Below are positions 36,743-51,700 of a stretch of 64,000 nucleotides of DNA, piece after piece. Under the pieces are notes generated by a model. It was not told the origin of the DNA. It saw only the letters and a list, made by a program, of their open reading frames with translations, and ran no database searches. Within the stretch, counting starts at the first letter, position 1, and each line of letters opens with the position of its first letter. Source of the stretch: Sphingobium sp. DEHP117 (GTDB taxonomy: Bacteria; Pseudomonadota; Alphaproteobacteria; Sphingomonadales; Sphingomonadaceae); contig NZ_JAPFBJ010000002.1 in assembly GCF_030867385.1 (NCBI RefSeq), forward strand, positions 659,001 through 723,000, read 5' to 3'. The translations under genes and the position numbers were made by a program.

Positions 36743-39700
36743 TCATATAACGGAGAGCTTGGCGGTCTGCGTAGTGTGCCCGGCGTCGCTATAGAAGAAA
36801 TAATCGTTGCCGACTTGTGAGTAAAAGGCGCCGCCGCTGATCGCCAGGCTGTCGTTGCCATCAAGGTCGATGGTAAGGACCGAGCTGTTGCCCGCGCCGA
36901 CGAGCGTCTGGATCACGCTGGCATCCATCGTCAGCGAGCCGACGACATTGCTGGCGCTGAAGTCGATGGTTTCGACATGGCTGAGGATGCCTGTCAGGCT
37001 CGCCTGATTGAGCGCGCCGCTGTTGGCCGCAATCGAGACTGTGTCCGTCCCCGAGCCGCCATCGACACTCCACCCGCTGGAGAGGCCCAGCGTGAAGCTG
37101 TCGTCGCCAGAGCTGCCCGTAACGGCCTCGATCCCGGTGAGGGTGTCACCGGTCGCGTCGCCGCTGCTCCCCGTGCCGGTGGCGGTAGAGAGGTTGAGCG
37201 TCACCGCGCTGGCCGAGGCGCTGTAATCCGCGGTGTCGGTGCCGCTGCCGCCCGTCAGCGTGTCCGCCCCGCCGCCGCCGGCGAGCCTGTCATTGCCTGC
37301 GCCGCCGTCGATGCTGTTGGCGCTGCTGTCGCCTGTCAGATTGTCGTTGAAACCGCTGCCGGTCAGGTTTTCGATGCTCACATAGCTGTCGCCGCCCGCA
37401 TCCCCGGTGTTGAGCGCGGCATTGCCAAGGTTTGCGGTGACCGCCGAAGTCGCGCTGGCATAGCTTGCCGTATCGGTGCCTGCGCCGCCATCCAGCACAT
37501 CCGCGCCGCCGCCGCCGATCAGTGTATCGTTGCCGCCCTGTCCATAGACGGTTTCGGCGGAAGCGGAACCGGTGATGCTGTCTGCCTGCCCGGAGCCGTA
37601 GACCACCTCGAAGCCGGTCACGATATCACCCGCCGCATCGCCGCCGCTTGAGGTGGTGCCGTTGAGATCCAGCGTGATGCCCGATGAAGACGCCGAATAA
37701 TCGAGCGTATCCGTTCCCGCGCCGCCGATGAGGGTATCCGCGCCCGCGCTGCCATAAACAAGGTCATTGCCTGCGCCGCCGTCCATGCTCTCCGCGCCGC
37801 TGCCGCCGGTGAAGCTATCCGCAAAGGCGGTGCCGATCACACCCTCGATCGAGACGAACACGTCTCCGGTCGCGTCGCCGCCACCGCCGCTCACCACCAG
37901 CGATCCGCTGGCGAAGCTGGCGCTGATCGCGACCGTGGCGGTGATGTAGGAGACGCTGTCCGTGCCGGTACCGCCGTCAAGCGTGTCCGCGCCCGCGCCG
38001 CCGATCAGTATATCGTTGCCCGCGCCGCCGAAGAGGCTCTCCGCCGCCGTATAGCCATACAGAGTATCGTTGAGGCTGGAGCCGGTCAGCGTTTCGATGC
38101 CGGTGACGATATCGCCCAGCGCATCGCCCCCGCTACCCATCGTCACGCCGTCCAGATAGACGGTCACGCCTGCGGTGGAGGCGGCATAGCTCAGTGAGTC
38201 GGTGCCGGTGCCGCCGTCGATGTTGTCCGCGCCTGTGCCGCCGGTGATCGTGTCGTTGCCCGCGCCGCCGGTGATGATGTCATCGCCCGCATTGCCGTTG
38301 ATGATGTCGTTGCCGTTGCCGCCCGACAGAGTCTCGCCGCCGGTCGAGCCGTTGATCGTGTCGTCATAGTCCGAACCGATCACGCCCTCGACCGCAAGGA
38401 CGATGTCGCCCTGCGCATAGCCGCCCGCCGAGGCGCTGCCATCGAGATTGATGGTGACGGCTGCGGTCGAGTCCGAATAGTCGACCGTGTCGGTGCCTGC
38501 GCCGCCGTTGATGGTATCCGCCCCCGCACCGCCGCGGATGAAGTCGTTGCCCGCATTGCCGTTGATGACGTTGGCATTGGCATCGCCATAGATGAAGTCG
38601 TTGCCACCACTGCCGTTGACATTTTCGATGCTGATGTAAGTGTCGCCTGCTGCGTCGTTGCCGCTGCCGGTGCCGGTCAGCAGGTTGACGGTAACGGCGT
38701 TGTTCGTGAGGCTATAGTCGACCGTATCGCTGCCGGTGCCGCCGTCGAGCGTGTCCGCTCCGGCGTCGCCGCGCAACACATCCGCGCCTTCCATGCCATA
38801 GAGCGTATCTGCGCCGGTGCTGCCCCACAGGGTATCGTCGTTCGCGGAGCCTTGCAGGATCTCGATGTTGGTCAGGACGTCACCCGCCGCCTCGCCTCCG
38901 GTACCTGCCGCGCCGGATAGGCCTATGGAGACTGCCGCGCTGCCATAATAGGATGCGGTGTCTGTGCCGCCGCCGCCGTTGATGGTGTCCGCGCCGCCGA
39001 GGCCACGGAACCACTCGTTCGCGGCGGTGCCGGTGACGCTGTCGGCGAGGTTGGTGAGGTAGACGTTCTGGAAGTTGCTGTATTTGTCACCGGCTGCATC
39101 CCAGCCGATACCAGCCGTCACGCCATCGAGGTTGATGGTGATGCCCGCCGAGGCGGAAACGGAGGCAAGGTTGCCGAAGTTGGTGCCGAAGAACAGCGTG
39201 TTGGTGCCCGCGCCGCCGTCCAGGATGTCCGCGCCTGCACCACCTGTGATGGTGTCGTTGCCTGCGCCGCCCTGGATCGTGTCGTTGCCGGCCAGACCGG
39301 AGAGATCGTCGTTGCCATTTCCGCCGTCGATCACGTTGGCGTTGCCATCGCCGGTCAGCGAGTCGCCGTTGGCCGAGCCGGTGATATTCTCGATGGTGTT
39401 GTATGTGTCGCCCTGCGCATCGCCGCCGCTACCGGTGCCGCTAGTGAGACTGACAGTTACAGCCGAGGCGCTCAGCGAATAGTTGATCGTGTCGGTGCCC
39501 GCATCGCCCCGGTTGGCGTCGTTACCCGCCCCACCCATGATGATGTCGTTGCCATTGCCACCCCAGAGCGTGTCGTTGCCCGCGCCGCCGTCCAGCGTGT
39601 CGTCGCCGGCATTGCCCTGGATTAGGTTGCCTCTGACATCGCCCGTCAGGCTGTCATTCTGGCCAGAACCTGTCAGGCTGACGAAGTTAGAGAAAATGTC

Positions 39701-42700
39701 GCCCGCCGCGTCGCCGCCGCTAGCGGTGCTGGTGCCGAGGTTTACGGTGACGCCGCTTGTCGAATTGGCATAGGTGAGGGTATTGGTGCCCAGGCCGCCG
39801 TCTATCGTGTCTGCGCCTGCGCCGCCCTCAACCGTGTCGTCGCCATCCTCGCCATAGAGGAAGTCGTCGCCCGCGCCGCCGTTGATGACGTCTGACCCGA
39901 TGCCGCCCCAAATGGTGTTGATGCCGGCACTACCGGTCAGCGTATCGCCATAGACAGAGCCGCGCAGATTCTCGAAATTCGCGAGTGTGTCGCCATTGGC
40001 GTCGCCCGCCGTGCCGGTGCCGCTCGTCAGGCTTACCGTGACGGCTGCTCCAGCGTTGGCATAGCTGGCGGTATCGGTGCCCGCGCCGCCATCCATCACG
40101 TCCGCGCCTGCGCCGCCCTCGATGCTGTCGTTGCCCGCGCCGCCCTGAAGATTATTGACGCCGGTGGACCCGATGATCGTATCGTCATTGGCCGAACCGA
40201 TGGCGTTCTCGATCGTGCCGCCGACGAAAATGTCGCCCTGCGCATCGCCGCCGGTGTTGCCTCTGCCGGTGCCGAGATTGATGCTGATCGCCGCCGAGGA
40301 GGCGCTGTAATCCACCACGTCGGTGCCCGCACCGCCGTCGATGCTGTCCGCGCCCGCGCCGCCGATCAGCGTATCGTTGCCCGCGCCGCCCTGCAGGGTG
40401 TCGTCGCCGTCGCCCGCGTTGATCGTGTCGTTGCCCGCGCCAGCCTGAATGGTCTGCGCATTGGCGTCGCCGGTGAAGCTGTCGTTGAGGCCGGAGAGGA
40501 TGAACGTCTCGATCGAGGTGTAGGTGTCACCCTGCGCGAGGCCGGTGGAGAGCGCCGCGTTGGTGAGGTTCACCGTGAGCGCGCTGCCCGAGGAGGAATA
40601 GTCGACCGTGTCGTTGCCATTGCCGCCATCCAATGTATCCGCGCCCAGATCCGGCCGGAAGATGTCGTCGCCGTCTCCGCCGACGATCGTATCCGCAGCC
40701 GTGGAACCGATGATGATGTCCGCCAGCGAAGAACCGATCACCTGCTCGATGCTGATCAGCACGTCGCCATTGGCCTCGCCCGCAGTGCCTGCAAGCCCGT
40801 CCATGCGCACGACGATGCCGCCCGCGCTGCTGTAGTCCGCCGTGTCGAAGCCTGCGCCGCCATCCAGCACATCCGCGCCCGCGCCGCCGACCAGCGTGTC
40901 GTTGCCGGCCATGCCCTCCAGCGTCTCGTTGACGCCGGTGCCATAAATAGTGTCGCCCTGGCCCGAGCCGATGACATGCTCTACGTTGAGGATCGTATCG
41001 CCCGCCGCATCGCCGCCGGACGACGCCGTGCCATCGAGCCGCACGGTCACGCCCGAAAGCGAGCCGGAATAGTCGAGGGTGTCGGTGCCGGTGCCGCCGT
41101 CGATGCTGTCCGCCTGGCCATAGCTTACGAAGCTGTCGTTGCCGCCCCAGCCCCAGAGCACGCTGGCGCCGGATGTGCCACCGCGCAGCACGTCGTCATA
41201 ATTCTGCGAGCCTTCGATGCGCTCTATGCCGGAAAGCACGTCGCCCTGCGCCCAGCCGCCTACGCCCGCCGTGCCGTCATTGGCGATGGTGACGCCAGCG
41301 GTGGAGAGCTTGTAGTCCGCCGTATCGGTGCCGGAGCCGCCGATTATCGTGTCCGCGCCGAGGCCCGAGGATATGGTGTCGTCGTTCGCGCCGCCATCCA
41401 AGGTGTCCGCGCCGTCGCCGCCGTGGAGGATGTCGTTGCCAGCGCCCGCCTGGATGGTCGATCCGGTCGCGTCCGCCGTGATCTCGTCACCCTGCGCGGA
41501 GCCGATGACGATCTCGACGTTGAACAGCCGGTCGCCCGCAGCATCGCCGCCGGTGCCGAAGCTGCCGTCCATATAGATCTTCATGCCGTTGGAGGCGGAG
41601 GTGGAATAGTCGACCGTGTCTGTGCCCGCGTCGCCGCGATAGATGTCTGCCCCGCCGCTGACGATGAAGCTGTCATTGCCCGCGCCGCCGGTGAAATCCT
41701 CGTCCGCCGATGAACCTTCGAACTGGTCGTTATAGGCCGAGCCGATGACTGCCTCGATGCCGGAGAGCACGTCGCCCGCCGCGTCGCCGCCGCTCGATGT
41801 GCCTGCGGTGCGGATCGTCACCGCGCTGGCCGAGGCGCTATAGTCGGCGGTGTCGGTGCCCGCGCCGCCGATGATGCTGTCCGCCCCCGCGCCGCCTTCG
41901 ATGAAGTCATTGCCGATGCCGCCCGCAAGCGTGTCGTCGCCTGCGCCGCCGCGCAGCGTGTCGTCGCCGTCGAAACCGTCGAAATTGTCGGCGCCGGTGC
42001 CGCCGATCAGCGTATCGCCGAGGCGCGAGCCGACGAACTGCTCGACATTCGTAAAGGTGTCGCCGGTCGCATCGCCACCCGTGGCGGTGCCTGCCGAAAG
42101 GTCGATCGTCACCGCCGCGCTGGATGCGGAATAGCTGACCGTGTCGGTGCCTGCGCCGCCATCCATCACGTCCGCGCCGCCGCCGCCCTGTAGCGTGTCG
42201 TTGCCCGCCTCGCCATAGAGCGTGTCGCTGCCGGTGCCGCCGAGCAGCGTGTCGTCGCCGCCGCGCCCATAGAGCGTGTCGTTGGAGAAAGTGCCGGTGA
42301 TCGTGTCGGCAAAGCCCGAGCCGATGACGGCTTCCACGCCGGAGAGCGTATCGCCCGCCGCGATGTCGCCGCTGCCTGCCGAGCCATCGAGGTTGACGGT
42401 AACGCCCGCCGCCGCGCCGCTGTAGTCCGCCGTATCGAACCCAGCGCCGCCGATGAGCACATCCGCGCCCGCACTCGCCACCAGCGTATCGTTGCCCGCG
42501 CCGCCGTCCAGCGTCTCCGCGCCCGTTCCGCCGGAGAGCGTATCGTCAAAGGCCGAGCCGGTCAGCCCTTCGATGCCCGTGAACGTATCGCCATTGGCGT
42601 CTCCGCCTGTGCCGCTGTTGGTGGCGAGACTTGCGGTTACGCCTGCGGTTGCGTTCGCATAGGATGCCGTGTCTGTGCCCGCGCCGCCGTCAATCACGTC

Positions 42701-45700
42701 GGCCCCTGCGCCGCCTTCGATCACGTCGTTGCCCGCGCCTGCCTGCAACGTCTCATTGCCGGCCGTGCCATAAAGCACGTCGCCAAAGGCCGAGCCGATC
42801 ACCCGCTCGATATTGCTCAGTACGTCGCCGGTGGCGGTGCCGCCCTGGCCCTGGTTTACGCCGTCGATATAGACGGTGACGCCGGTGGTGGAGGCGGAAT
42901 AGTCCGCCGTGTCGGTGCCTGCGCCGCCATCGATGATGTCGCTGCCCGATCCGCCGACGAGGGTATCGTTGCCTGCGCCGCCGAGGATGGTATCTGCACC
43001 CGCACCGCCGTCGATCGTGTCATCGCCTGCGCCGCCTTCCAGCGTGTCGGCATTGGCGCTGCCGATGATGGTATCAGCCAATCCAGAGCCGACGATCCGC
43101 TCGACGCTGTTATATGTGTCGCCCGCCGCATCACCCGCAGAGCCGGTGCCCGCATTGAGGTCTACCGCTACGGCGGAGGCGGACGCGCTATAGTCCACCG
43201 TGTCCACTCCCGTGCCGCCGATGAGCGCATCGGCCCCGGCGCTACCCATCAGCGTATCGACGCCGCCCTGGCCATCCTGCGTATCCGCGCCGGTGGAGCC
43301 ATAGAGCGTATCGGCATAGGCCGAACCCTTGACCGTCTCGATATTCGCGAGCGTGTCGCCTGCGGCATCGCCGCCGCTGCCCGCCGTGCCGTCGAGATAG
43401 ACGGTGACTGCGCTGGTGGAGGCGGAATAGTCCGCAATATCGGTGCCGGTGCCGCCATCGAGTGCGTCGGCGCCCGCGCCGCCGGTCAACGTGTCGTTGC
43501 CCGCGCCTCCCTGGAGGGTGTCGTCGCCCGCCTTGCCGTCGATTATGTCGTCGCCCGCGCCACCCTGGATCGTGTCCGCGCCAAAGCTGCCGTCGATGGT
43601 GTCGGCGAAGCCGGAGCCGATCACCGTCTCGATGCTGGTCAGCACATCGCCCAGCGCCTCGCCGCCCGATCCGCCGACGCCATCCATGCGCACGGCTATG
43701 CCTGTGGCCGCGCCGGAATAATCGGCGGTGTCGGTGCCCGCGCCGCCATCCAGCGTGTCGGAGCCGGTTCCACCGATCAGCGTATCATTGCCGTTGCCAC
43801 CCAGCAGCGTGTCGTTGCCTGCGCCGCCGGAGAGTGTGTCGTTGCCGTCATTGCCGAGGATCGTATCGGCATTGGCGGAGCCGGTGATGCTGTCGTTCAG
43901 GGTGGTGCCGATCACCTCCTCGATCTCGCTCAGCACATCGCCCTGCGCAAAGCCGCCGGACGACGCAACGCCATCCATGCGCACCGTCACGGCCACCGCG
44001 TTGTTGGAATAGTCGACGATGTCAAAGCCGGTGCCGCCGGTCAGCACGTCCGCGCCATTGCTCGAATAGAGAATGTCATCGCCCGCGCCCGCGCTCATCG
44101 TGTCTGCGCCGGTGGAGCCATAGAGCATGTCCGCGAAGGCGGAACCGATCAGCGTTTCGATGCTGACGAGCACGTCGCCGTCCGCATCGCCGCCCACCGA
44201 TATGGTGCCGTCCAGATACACGGTCACGCCCGCGAGCGAGCTGGAATAGCTGGCGGTGTCGGTACCCGCGCCACCATCGATCAGGTCTGCGCCCAGGCCG
44301 CCGGTCAGCGTGTCGTTGCCTGCCTCGCCATAAAGCGAATCATCGCCATTCGCGCCGAAGATAATGTCGTTGCCAGCGCCGCCACGGATCGTCTCGGTCG
44401 CGTTGCCGCCGGTCAGCCGGTCGTCAAAGCCGGAGCCGAGCAACTGCTCGATGTTGGTGAGAACGTCGCCCGCCGCGTCGCTGCCCGAACCTGTCGTGCC
44501 GTCGAGATAGACGGTGACGGCAGCAAGTGCGCCGGAATAGTCCGCCGTATCAAAGCCCGATCCGCCGTCGAGCGTGTCCGCGCCCGCGCCGCCCACCAGC
44601 GTATCGTTGCCTGCCTCGCCGGATAGCGCATCATTGCCCGCGCCGCCGGAGATGGTGTCATTGCCCGCGCCGCCTAGGATCGTATCGTCGCCGGTCGATC
44701 CGCCCAGCGTATCGTTGAAGCCGGACCCGATGAGGCGCTCGACATTGGCGATAGTGTCGCCCGCCGCCTCCGCGCCGCTGCCTGCCGAGCCATCGAGCGC
44801 GATGGTGACGGCAGCGGTGGCGGAGGAATAATCCGCCGTATCGGTGCCGGTGCCGCCGTCGAGCAGGTCCGCGCCTGCGCCGCCGATGAGGGTATCCGCG
44901 CCACCATTGCCGTAGAGCTGCTCGTCCGCCGTGCCGCCGGTGATGATGTCGCCCTGCGCCGAGCCCTGCACGATCTCGATGTTCGAGAGCATGTCGCCCG
45001 CCGCGTCGCCGCCGGAAGAGGCGAGGCCGTTCAGGTTCACCACGACGGCAGCGACCGAGGCGGTATAGTTCGCGGTATCCGTGCCCGCGCCGCCGTCTAG
45101 CACATCCGCGCCCGCGCCGCCGGTCAGGCTGTCGTTGCCAGTGCCGCCAGACAGCGTGTCGTCCCCATTGCCGCCGGAGAGTATATCGTCGCCCGTGCCG
45201 CCGCTCAGCGTGTCGTCGCCATTCGCGCCGGACAGCGTATCGGCAAAGGCCGAACCGATAATGCCCTCGATATTGGAGAGCGTGTCGCCCGCCGCATAGC
45301 CGCCGGTCCCTGCCGAGCCATTGAGGCTGATGCTCACCGCCGAGGTGGAGGAAGAATAATCGACCGTGTCGGTGCCCGCGCCGCCATCGAGCGCGTCCGC
45401 GCCGAGGCTGCCCATCAGCGTATCGGTGCCCAGCCCGCCGATCAGTGTTTCCGCGCCGGTGCCGCCGCGCAGCGTGTCGTTATAGTCCGAGCCTTCAAGC
45501 GTCTCGACATTGATAATGGTATCGCCCGCCGCATCGCCGCCGGTCTGCGCCGCGCCATCCAGCCCGGCATTGACCGCGCTGGCGGACGATGCATAGCTGA
45601 CCTTGTCCGTACCCGCGCCACCGTCCAGGCTGTCCGCGCCCGCACCGCCGATCAGCAGGTCATTCCCAGCGCCGCCGAGCAGCGTGTCATTGCCGAGGTC

Positions 45701-48700
45701 ACCCGTCAGCGTATCGTTGCCGCCGTTGCCCTCCAGCGTATCGGCATTGCCGGTGCCATAGAGCGCGTCATTGCCAGCTGAGCCGAGCACCCGCTCGATG
45801 CTGGAGAGCGTATCGCCCGCCGCGTCGCCGCCGACGGAGACCGAGCCATCGAGATAGACCGTGACCGCGCTGGCCGAGGCGGAATAGTCCGCCGTGTCGG
45901 TGCCCGCGCCGCCGTCGAGCACGTCCGCGCCGGTGCTGCCGGTCAGGGTGTCGTTGCCGCCGCCGCCGAGCAGCGTGTCCGCGCTCGCGCGCCCACCCAG
46001 CGTATCGGCAAAGGCAGAGCCTTCCAGAATCTCGGCGTTGCTGATCGTGTCGCCCGCCGCGTCGCCGCCGGTCCCTGCGCCGCCAGAGAGCGATATGGTG
46101 ACGCCCGCACCCGAGGTGGCATAGCTGATGGTGTCGATGCCGGTGCCGCCGTCGATGGCGTCAGCGCCTGCGCCGCCTGAAAGTGTGTCGTCGCCCGATC
46201 CGCCGTCGATCGTGTCGTTGCCCGCGCCGCCGTCGATCACGTCGTCATTGCCCTGGCCGAGCAATATGTCCGCGTTTGCACTGCCGGTAAGCGTATCGCT
46301 GTTGCCCGAACCCAGCACGCGCTCGATGTTGGCGAGCGTATCGCCCTGCGCATCGCCGCCGGAGCCTGTGCCGGTGGCAAGGTTGATGGTTACGCCCAGC
46401 ACCGACGCGCTGTAATCCGCCGTATCGGTGCCCGCGCCACCGTCGAGCGCATCCGCGCCTGCGCCGCCTGCCAGCGTGTCGTTGCCCGCTCCGCCCAGCA
46501 GCGTATCGCCGCCGCCATTGCCGGTGAGGATGTCGTTACCTGCGCCGCCTTCCAGCGTTTCACCCGCCGAGCCACCGGCAATGTCGTCGTTGAAGGCAGA
46601 ACCGATCACCCGCTCGATGCCGGTGAGGGTGTCGCCCGCCGCGTCCCCCCCGGACGCGCTCGATCCGTCGAGCACGAGCTGGATGGCAGCGGCAGAGGCG
46701 GAGTAATCCGCCGTGTCAAAGCCCGCGCCGCCGATGAGAGTATCGGCACCCGCGCCGCCTGTCAGCAGGTCATCCCCTGCGCCACCGTCGAGCGTGTCCG
46801 CCCCGGCACCGCCGGACAGCGTATCGTCGCCCAGCCCGCCCTCGAGGATTTCGTCCGCGTTGCCGCCGGTCAGGCTGTCCGCATAGTCGGAGCCGGTGAT
46901 GCGCTCGACATTGGCGAATGTATCACCCGCCGCGTCGCCGCCCGCACCGGTGCCCGCCGAAAGATCAACGGTGACGCCCGCCGTGGCGGCTGCAAAGCTC
47001 ACCGTGTCGATCCCGGCGCCGCCGTCATAGGCGTCCGCGCCCGCGCTGCTGATCAGCATGTCGTCGCCCGCGCCGCCAGAGAGCGCGTCGTTGCCCGTGG
47101 AACCGCCGAGCGTATCGGCAAAGGCCGAGCCGGTGATCCGCTCGATGCCGGCGAGGGTATCGCCCGCCGCGTCGCCGCTGGAACCGAAGGTGCCGTCCAG
47201 CGCCACCGTCACGCCAGCCGAGGAGGCGCTATAGTCCGCCGTGTCCGTCCCCGCGCCGCCGATCAGCGTATCCGCGCCGAGGCTGCCCTTCAGCGTATCA
47301 TTGCCCGCGCCGCCGTCCAGCGTTTCGATGCCGATCCCGCCGGACAGCGTATCGGCCAGCGCCGAGCCGACGATCCGCTCGATGCCGGAGAGCGTATCAC
47401 CCGTCGCGTCTCCGCCGCTGCCGACCGAGCCGTCCACGCCCACGGTGACGCCCGCCGCAGAGGTGGAATAGTCCGCCGTATCGAAATCATTGCCGCCGAC
47501 AAGGGCATCCGCGCCCGCGCCGCCGATGAGGGTATCGTCGCCATCGCCGCCCTGCAGCGTGTTGGCATTGGCGTCGCCGATCAAAGTATCGGCATAGATC
47601 GAGCCTTGCAGCGTCTCTACATGGCTCAGCGCATCGCCCAGCGCGGTGCCGCCGCTGCCAGCAACCCCGTCGAGCCGCGCGGTGACGCCGCTGGTCGAGT
47701 CGTCATAGCTGACTGTGTCGGTGCCCGCCCCGCCGTCGATGCTGTCTGCTCCGTCGCCGCCGTGGATCAGGTCGTTGCCTGCGCCGCCCAGCAGTGTGTC
47801 GTCGCCACCCGCGCCGTCAATCTGGTCGTCGCCCGCGCCGCCGTCGATCCTGTCATCGGTGAAGTTGCCGATGAGCGTGTCGTTGAAGCCGGAGCCGGTG
47901 AGCTGTTCGATATTGGCGTAAGTGTCACCTGACGCATCGCCGCCAGAGCCCGCGCGCCCATCGAGATAGGCGGTGACGCCCGCGCCGGAAACCGCATAGC
48001 TGACGGTATCGACGCCCGCGCCGCCGTCGAGCACGTCGGCGCCCGCACTGCCCAGCAAGGTGTCGTCGCCCGCGCCGGCGGAGATCGTTTCGCTGCCCGC
48101 GCCGCCGCCGAGCGTGTCGGCATAGTCGGAACCGATCAGGTTCTCGATGTTGATCAGCGTATCGCCCAGCGCGTCGCCGCCGGTGCCCGTCGCGCCGCCA
48201 AGCGAGACCGCAACGCCCGCCGTCGCGTTGGCATAGCTTGCGGTGTCATTGCCCGCGCCGCCATCCAGCGCATCCGCGCCCGCGCCACCTTCCAATATGT
48301 CGTCGCCCGATCCGCCGAGCAGGCTGTCGTCGCCCGCGCCGCCGGAGATCTGGTCATTGCCACTCGCGCCATCGAGCACATCGTTGGAGGTGCCGCCGAA
48401 CAGCAGGTCGTCATTGGCCGAGCCGATCACGCCTTCGATGCCGGACAGGCTGTCACCCGCCGCATCACCGCCGGAGGAGGGGGTGCCATCCAGCCGCACC
48501 GTCACGGCGCTGGCCGAGCCGGAATAATCCACGGTGTCAAAGCCCGCGCCGCCGATCAGCACGTCCGCGCCCGCCCCGCCATTCAGCAGATCATTGCCCG
48601 CGCCGCCATCCAGCGTGTCGGACCCGCCGCCGCCATAAAGCGCGTCATTGCCACCCGCGCCTTCCAGCACCTCGTTTGCCGCCGTGCCGGTGAGGGTATC

Positions 48701-51700
48701 GTCAAAGCCGGAGCCGATCACCCGCTCGATGCTGGAGAGCGTATCGCCCGCTGCATCGCCGCCCGCAGACAGCGAGCCATCGAGGTTGATCGCCACTGCG
48801 GAGGTCGATGAGGTATAATCCGCCGCGTCCAACCCTGCGCCGCCGACCAGCTGGTCCGCGCCCGCGCCGCCGCGCAGCACATCGTCGCCGGTGCCGCCGG
48901 TGAGGATATCCGCGCCCGCGCCGCCGTCGATAAAGTCATCACCGGCATTGCCGCGCAGGTCGTCCGCGCCCGCGCCGCCGGTGATCGAGTCGGCAAAGCC
49001 AGATCCTTCGACAATCTCGATGTTGGTGAAGCTGTCGCCCGTCGCCTCGCCGCCGGTGCCGCCGGTGGTGAGGTTGAGCGTCACGCCAGCCGTGGCGAGC
49101 CGATAGTCCGCCGTGTCCACACCCGTACCGCCGTCAAACAGGTCCGCGCCCGCGCCGCCGCGCAGCAGGTCATCGCCAGCACCGCCATGGAGCTGGTCAT
49201 CGCCCGCGCCGCCGGTCAGCGTATCGTCATAGGTTGAACCGATGACCGACTCGACGTTGGTCAGGATGTCGCCCTGCGCATCGCCGCCCGAGCTTGCCAC
49301 ACCATCCAGGCGCACCTGCACCGCGACGCCGGATGCCGAATAGTCGGCGGTGTCCGTGCCCGCGCCGCCGTCGATCTGGTCCGCGCCCGACCCGCCGACG
49401 AGGCTGTCGTTCCCCGCCCCGCCGAGCAGGATATCGTCGCCCGATCCGGCGTCGATCATGTCATTGCCCGCGCCGCCTTCCAGCGTATCGACGGCGGTGG
49501 AGCCGGTGATGCTGTCGTCAAAGGCGGAGCCGACAATGCGCTCGATGCTGGAGAGCGTATCGCCCGCCGCATCGCCGAGGCTGCCGCTGTTGCTGGCGAG
49601 GCTCACGGCGATGGCGGAGGTGGCGTCCGAATAGTCCGCCGTGTCAAAGCCCGATCCGCCGAGCAGTACGTCCGCGCCGCCGCGCCCGCCGAGCACGTCA
49701 TTGCCCGCGCCGCCGGTGATGGTGTCCGCCGCCGCCGTGCCGAGCAGCACGTCGTCATAGGCCGAACCGATGAGGTTTTCGATGTTGAGCAGCTGGTCTC
49801 CCTGCGCCGCGCCGCCGGTGGAGGCCGAGCCGTCGACCGAAACGTTGACGCCCGAGGTGGAAGACGAATAATCGACCGTATCGACGCCTGCGCCACCGTC
49901 GATCAGGTCCGCGCCCGCGCCGCCGTCGATCTGGTCGTTGCCCGCACCGCCGAGCAGCGTGTCGTCTCCGCCGCCGCCGGTGATGACGTCATTGCCCGCA
50001 CCGCCGTCGATCACGTCCGCCGCCGCGCCGCCGTTCAGATGGTCGTCCAGCGTCGATCCGGTCACACCTTCGATGCTGGTATACTGGTCGCCCGCCGCGT
50101 CGCCGCCGATGCCGGTCGAGCCATCGAGCGTCACCGTCACCGCGCTGGCCGACGCGGTGTAATCCACGATGTCCTGCCCCGCGCCGCCATCGAGCACGTC
50201 CGCGCCCTGGCTGCCGAGCAGGCGGTCGTTGCCCGCGCCACCGCGAATATTTTCCGTGCCCGTGCCGCCGCCCAGCGTATCGGCAAAGGCGGAGCCTTCG
50301 AGATTTTCGATGCCGGAGAGGGTGTCTCCCAGCGCCTCGCCGCCGGTGCCCGCCGTGCCATCGAGCGAGACCGCAACGCCTGCCGAAGCATTGGCATAGC
50401 TGGCGGTATCGTTGCCGTTGCCGCCGATCAGCGCATCCGCGCCGAGGCCGCCCTCCAATATGTCATCGCCGCCCTCGCCATACAGCGTGTCGTCGCCCGC
50501 GCCGCCCGAAACCACGTCGTCGCCCGCGCCCGCGCGGATCACCTCGTTGCCCGCCGCGCCGGTGATCGTGTCGTCAAAGCTTGTGGCGGTCAGGTTTTCG
50601 ATGTTGGTGAGCTGGTCGCCGGTGGCGTCGCCGCCGCTGCTGACCGTGCCATCAAGGTGGATCGTCACCGCGACGGTGGAGCTGGAATAATCGACCGTAT
50701 CGACGCCCGCGCCGCCGTCGATCACATCCGCGCCCGCGCCGCCCGCGAGCGTATCGTCGCCCGCGCCGCCGAGCAGCGTATCGTTGCCGAGGCCGCCCGC
50801 AATGCTGTCATTGCCCGCGCCGCCTTCAAGCTGGTCGTTGAGCACGCCGCCGGTCAGCGTGTCGTTGAAGCCGGAGCCGACGAGCCGCTCGATGCTCGTC
50901 ATCACATCGCCCTGCGCGTCGCCGCCGATGCCGACCGAGCCATCGAGGCCTACGGCAACCGCGACGGTGGAGCTGGAATAATCGACGGTGTCAAAGCCCG
51001 CGCCGCCATCGAGGCTGTCCGCGCCCGCGCCGCCATCAAGGATGTCGTTGCCCGCGCCGCCGATCAGCGTGTCCGCGCCCGCACGGCCGACGAGCGTGTC
51101 ATCGCCCGCGCCGCCGTCGATCACATCGTCCGTCGCCGCGCCCAGCAGCGTATCCGCGCCCGATGAACCAAGCAGGTTCTCGATGCCGACCAGCGTGTCC
51201 CCCTGCGCATCGCCGCCGCTGCCGGTGCCGCTGGCGAGATCGACCGTGACCGCCTGTGCAGAGCTGGAATAATCGGCGGTGTCGATGCCCGCGCCGCCAT
51301 CGAGCAGGTCCGCGCCCGCCCGCCCTTCGAGCACGTCGTCGCCGCCCGCGCCGTAAAGCTCCTCGTCGGCCGCCGCGCCGATGATATGGTCCGCCGCGCC
51401 GGTGCCGATCACGCGCTCGATATTGAGCAGCGTATCGCCGGTCGCATGGCCGCCAAGGCCCGCCGAGCCATCCAGCGAGACGGTCACGCCGCTTGCCGAG
51501 GCGCTATAGTCCGCCGTGTCGATGCCGGTGCCGCCGTCGATCAGGTCTCCGCCCGCGCCGCCCTCTATGCTGTCATTGCCCGATCCGCCGAGCAGCGTAT
51601 CCGCCCCCGCGCCGCCGATGATCACGTCATCGCCCGCGCCTCCCTCGATCTGGTCGGCAAGGTTACCGCCGGTGAGGGTATCGGCAAAGCCGGAGCCGCG

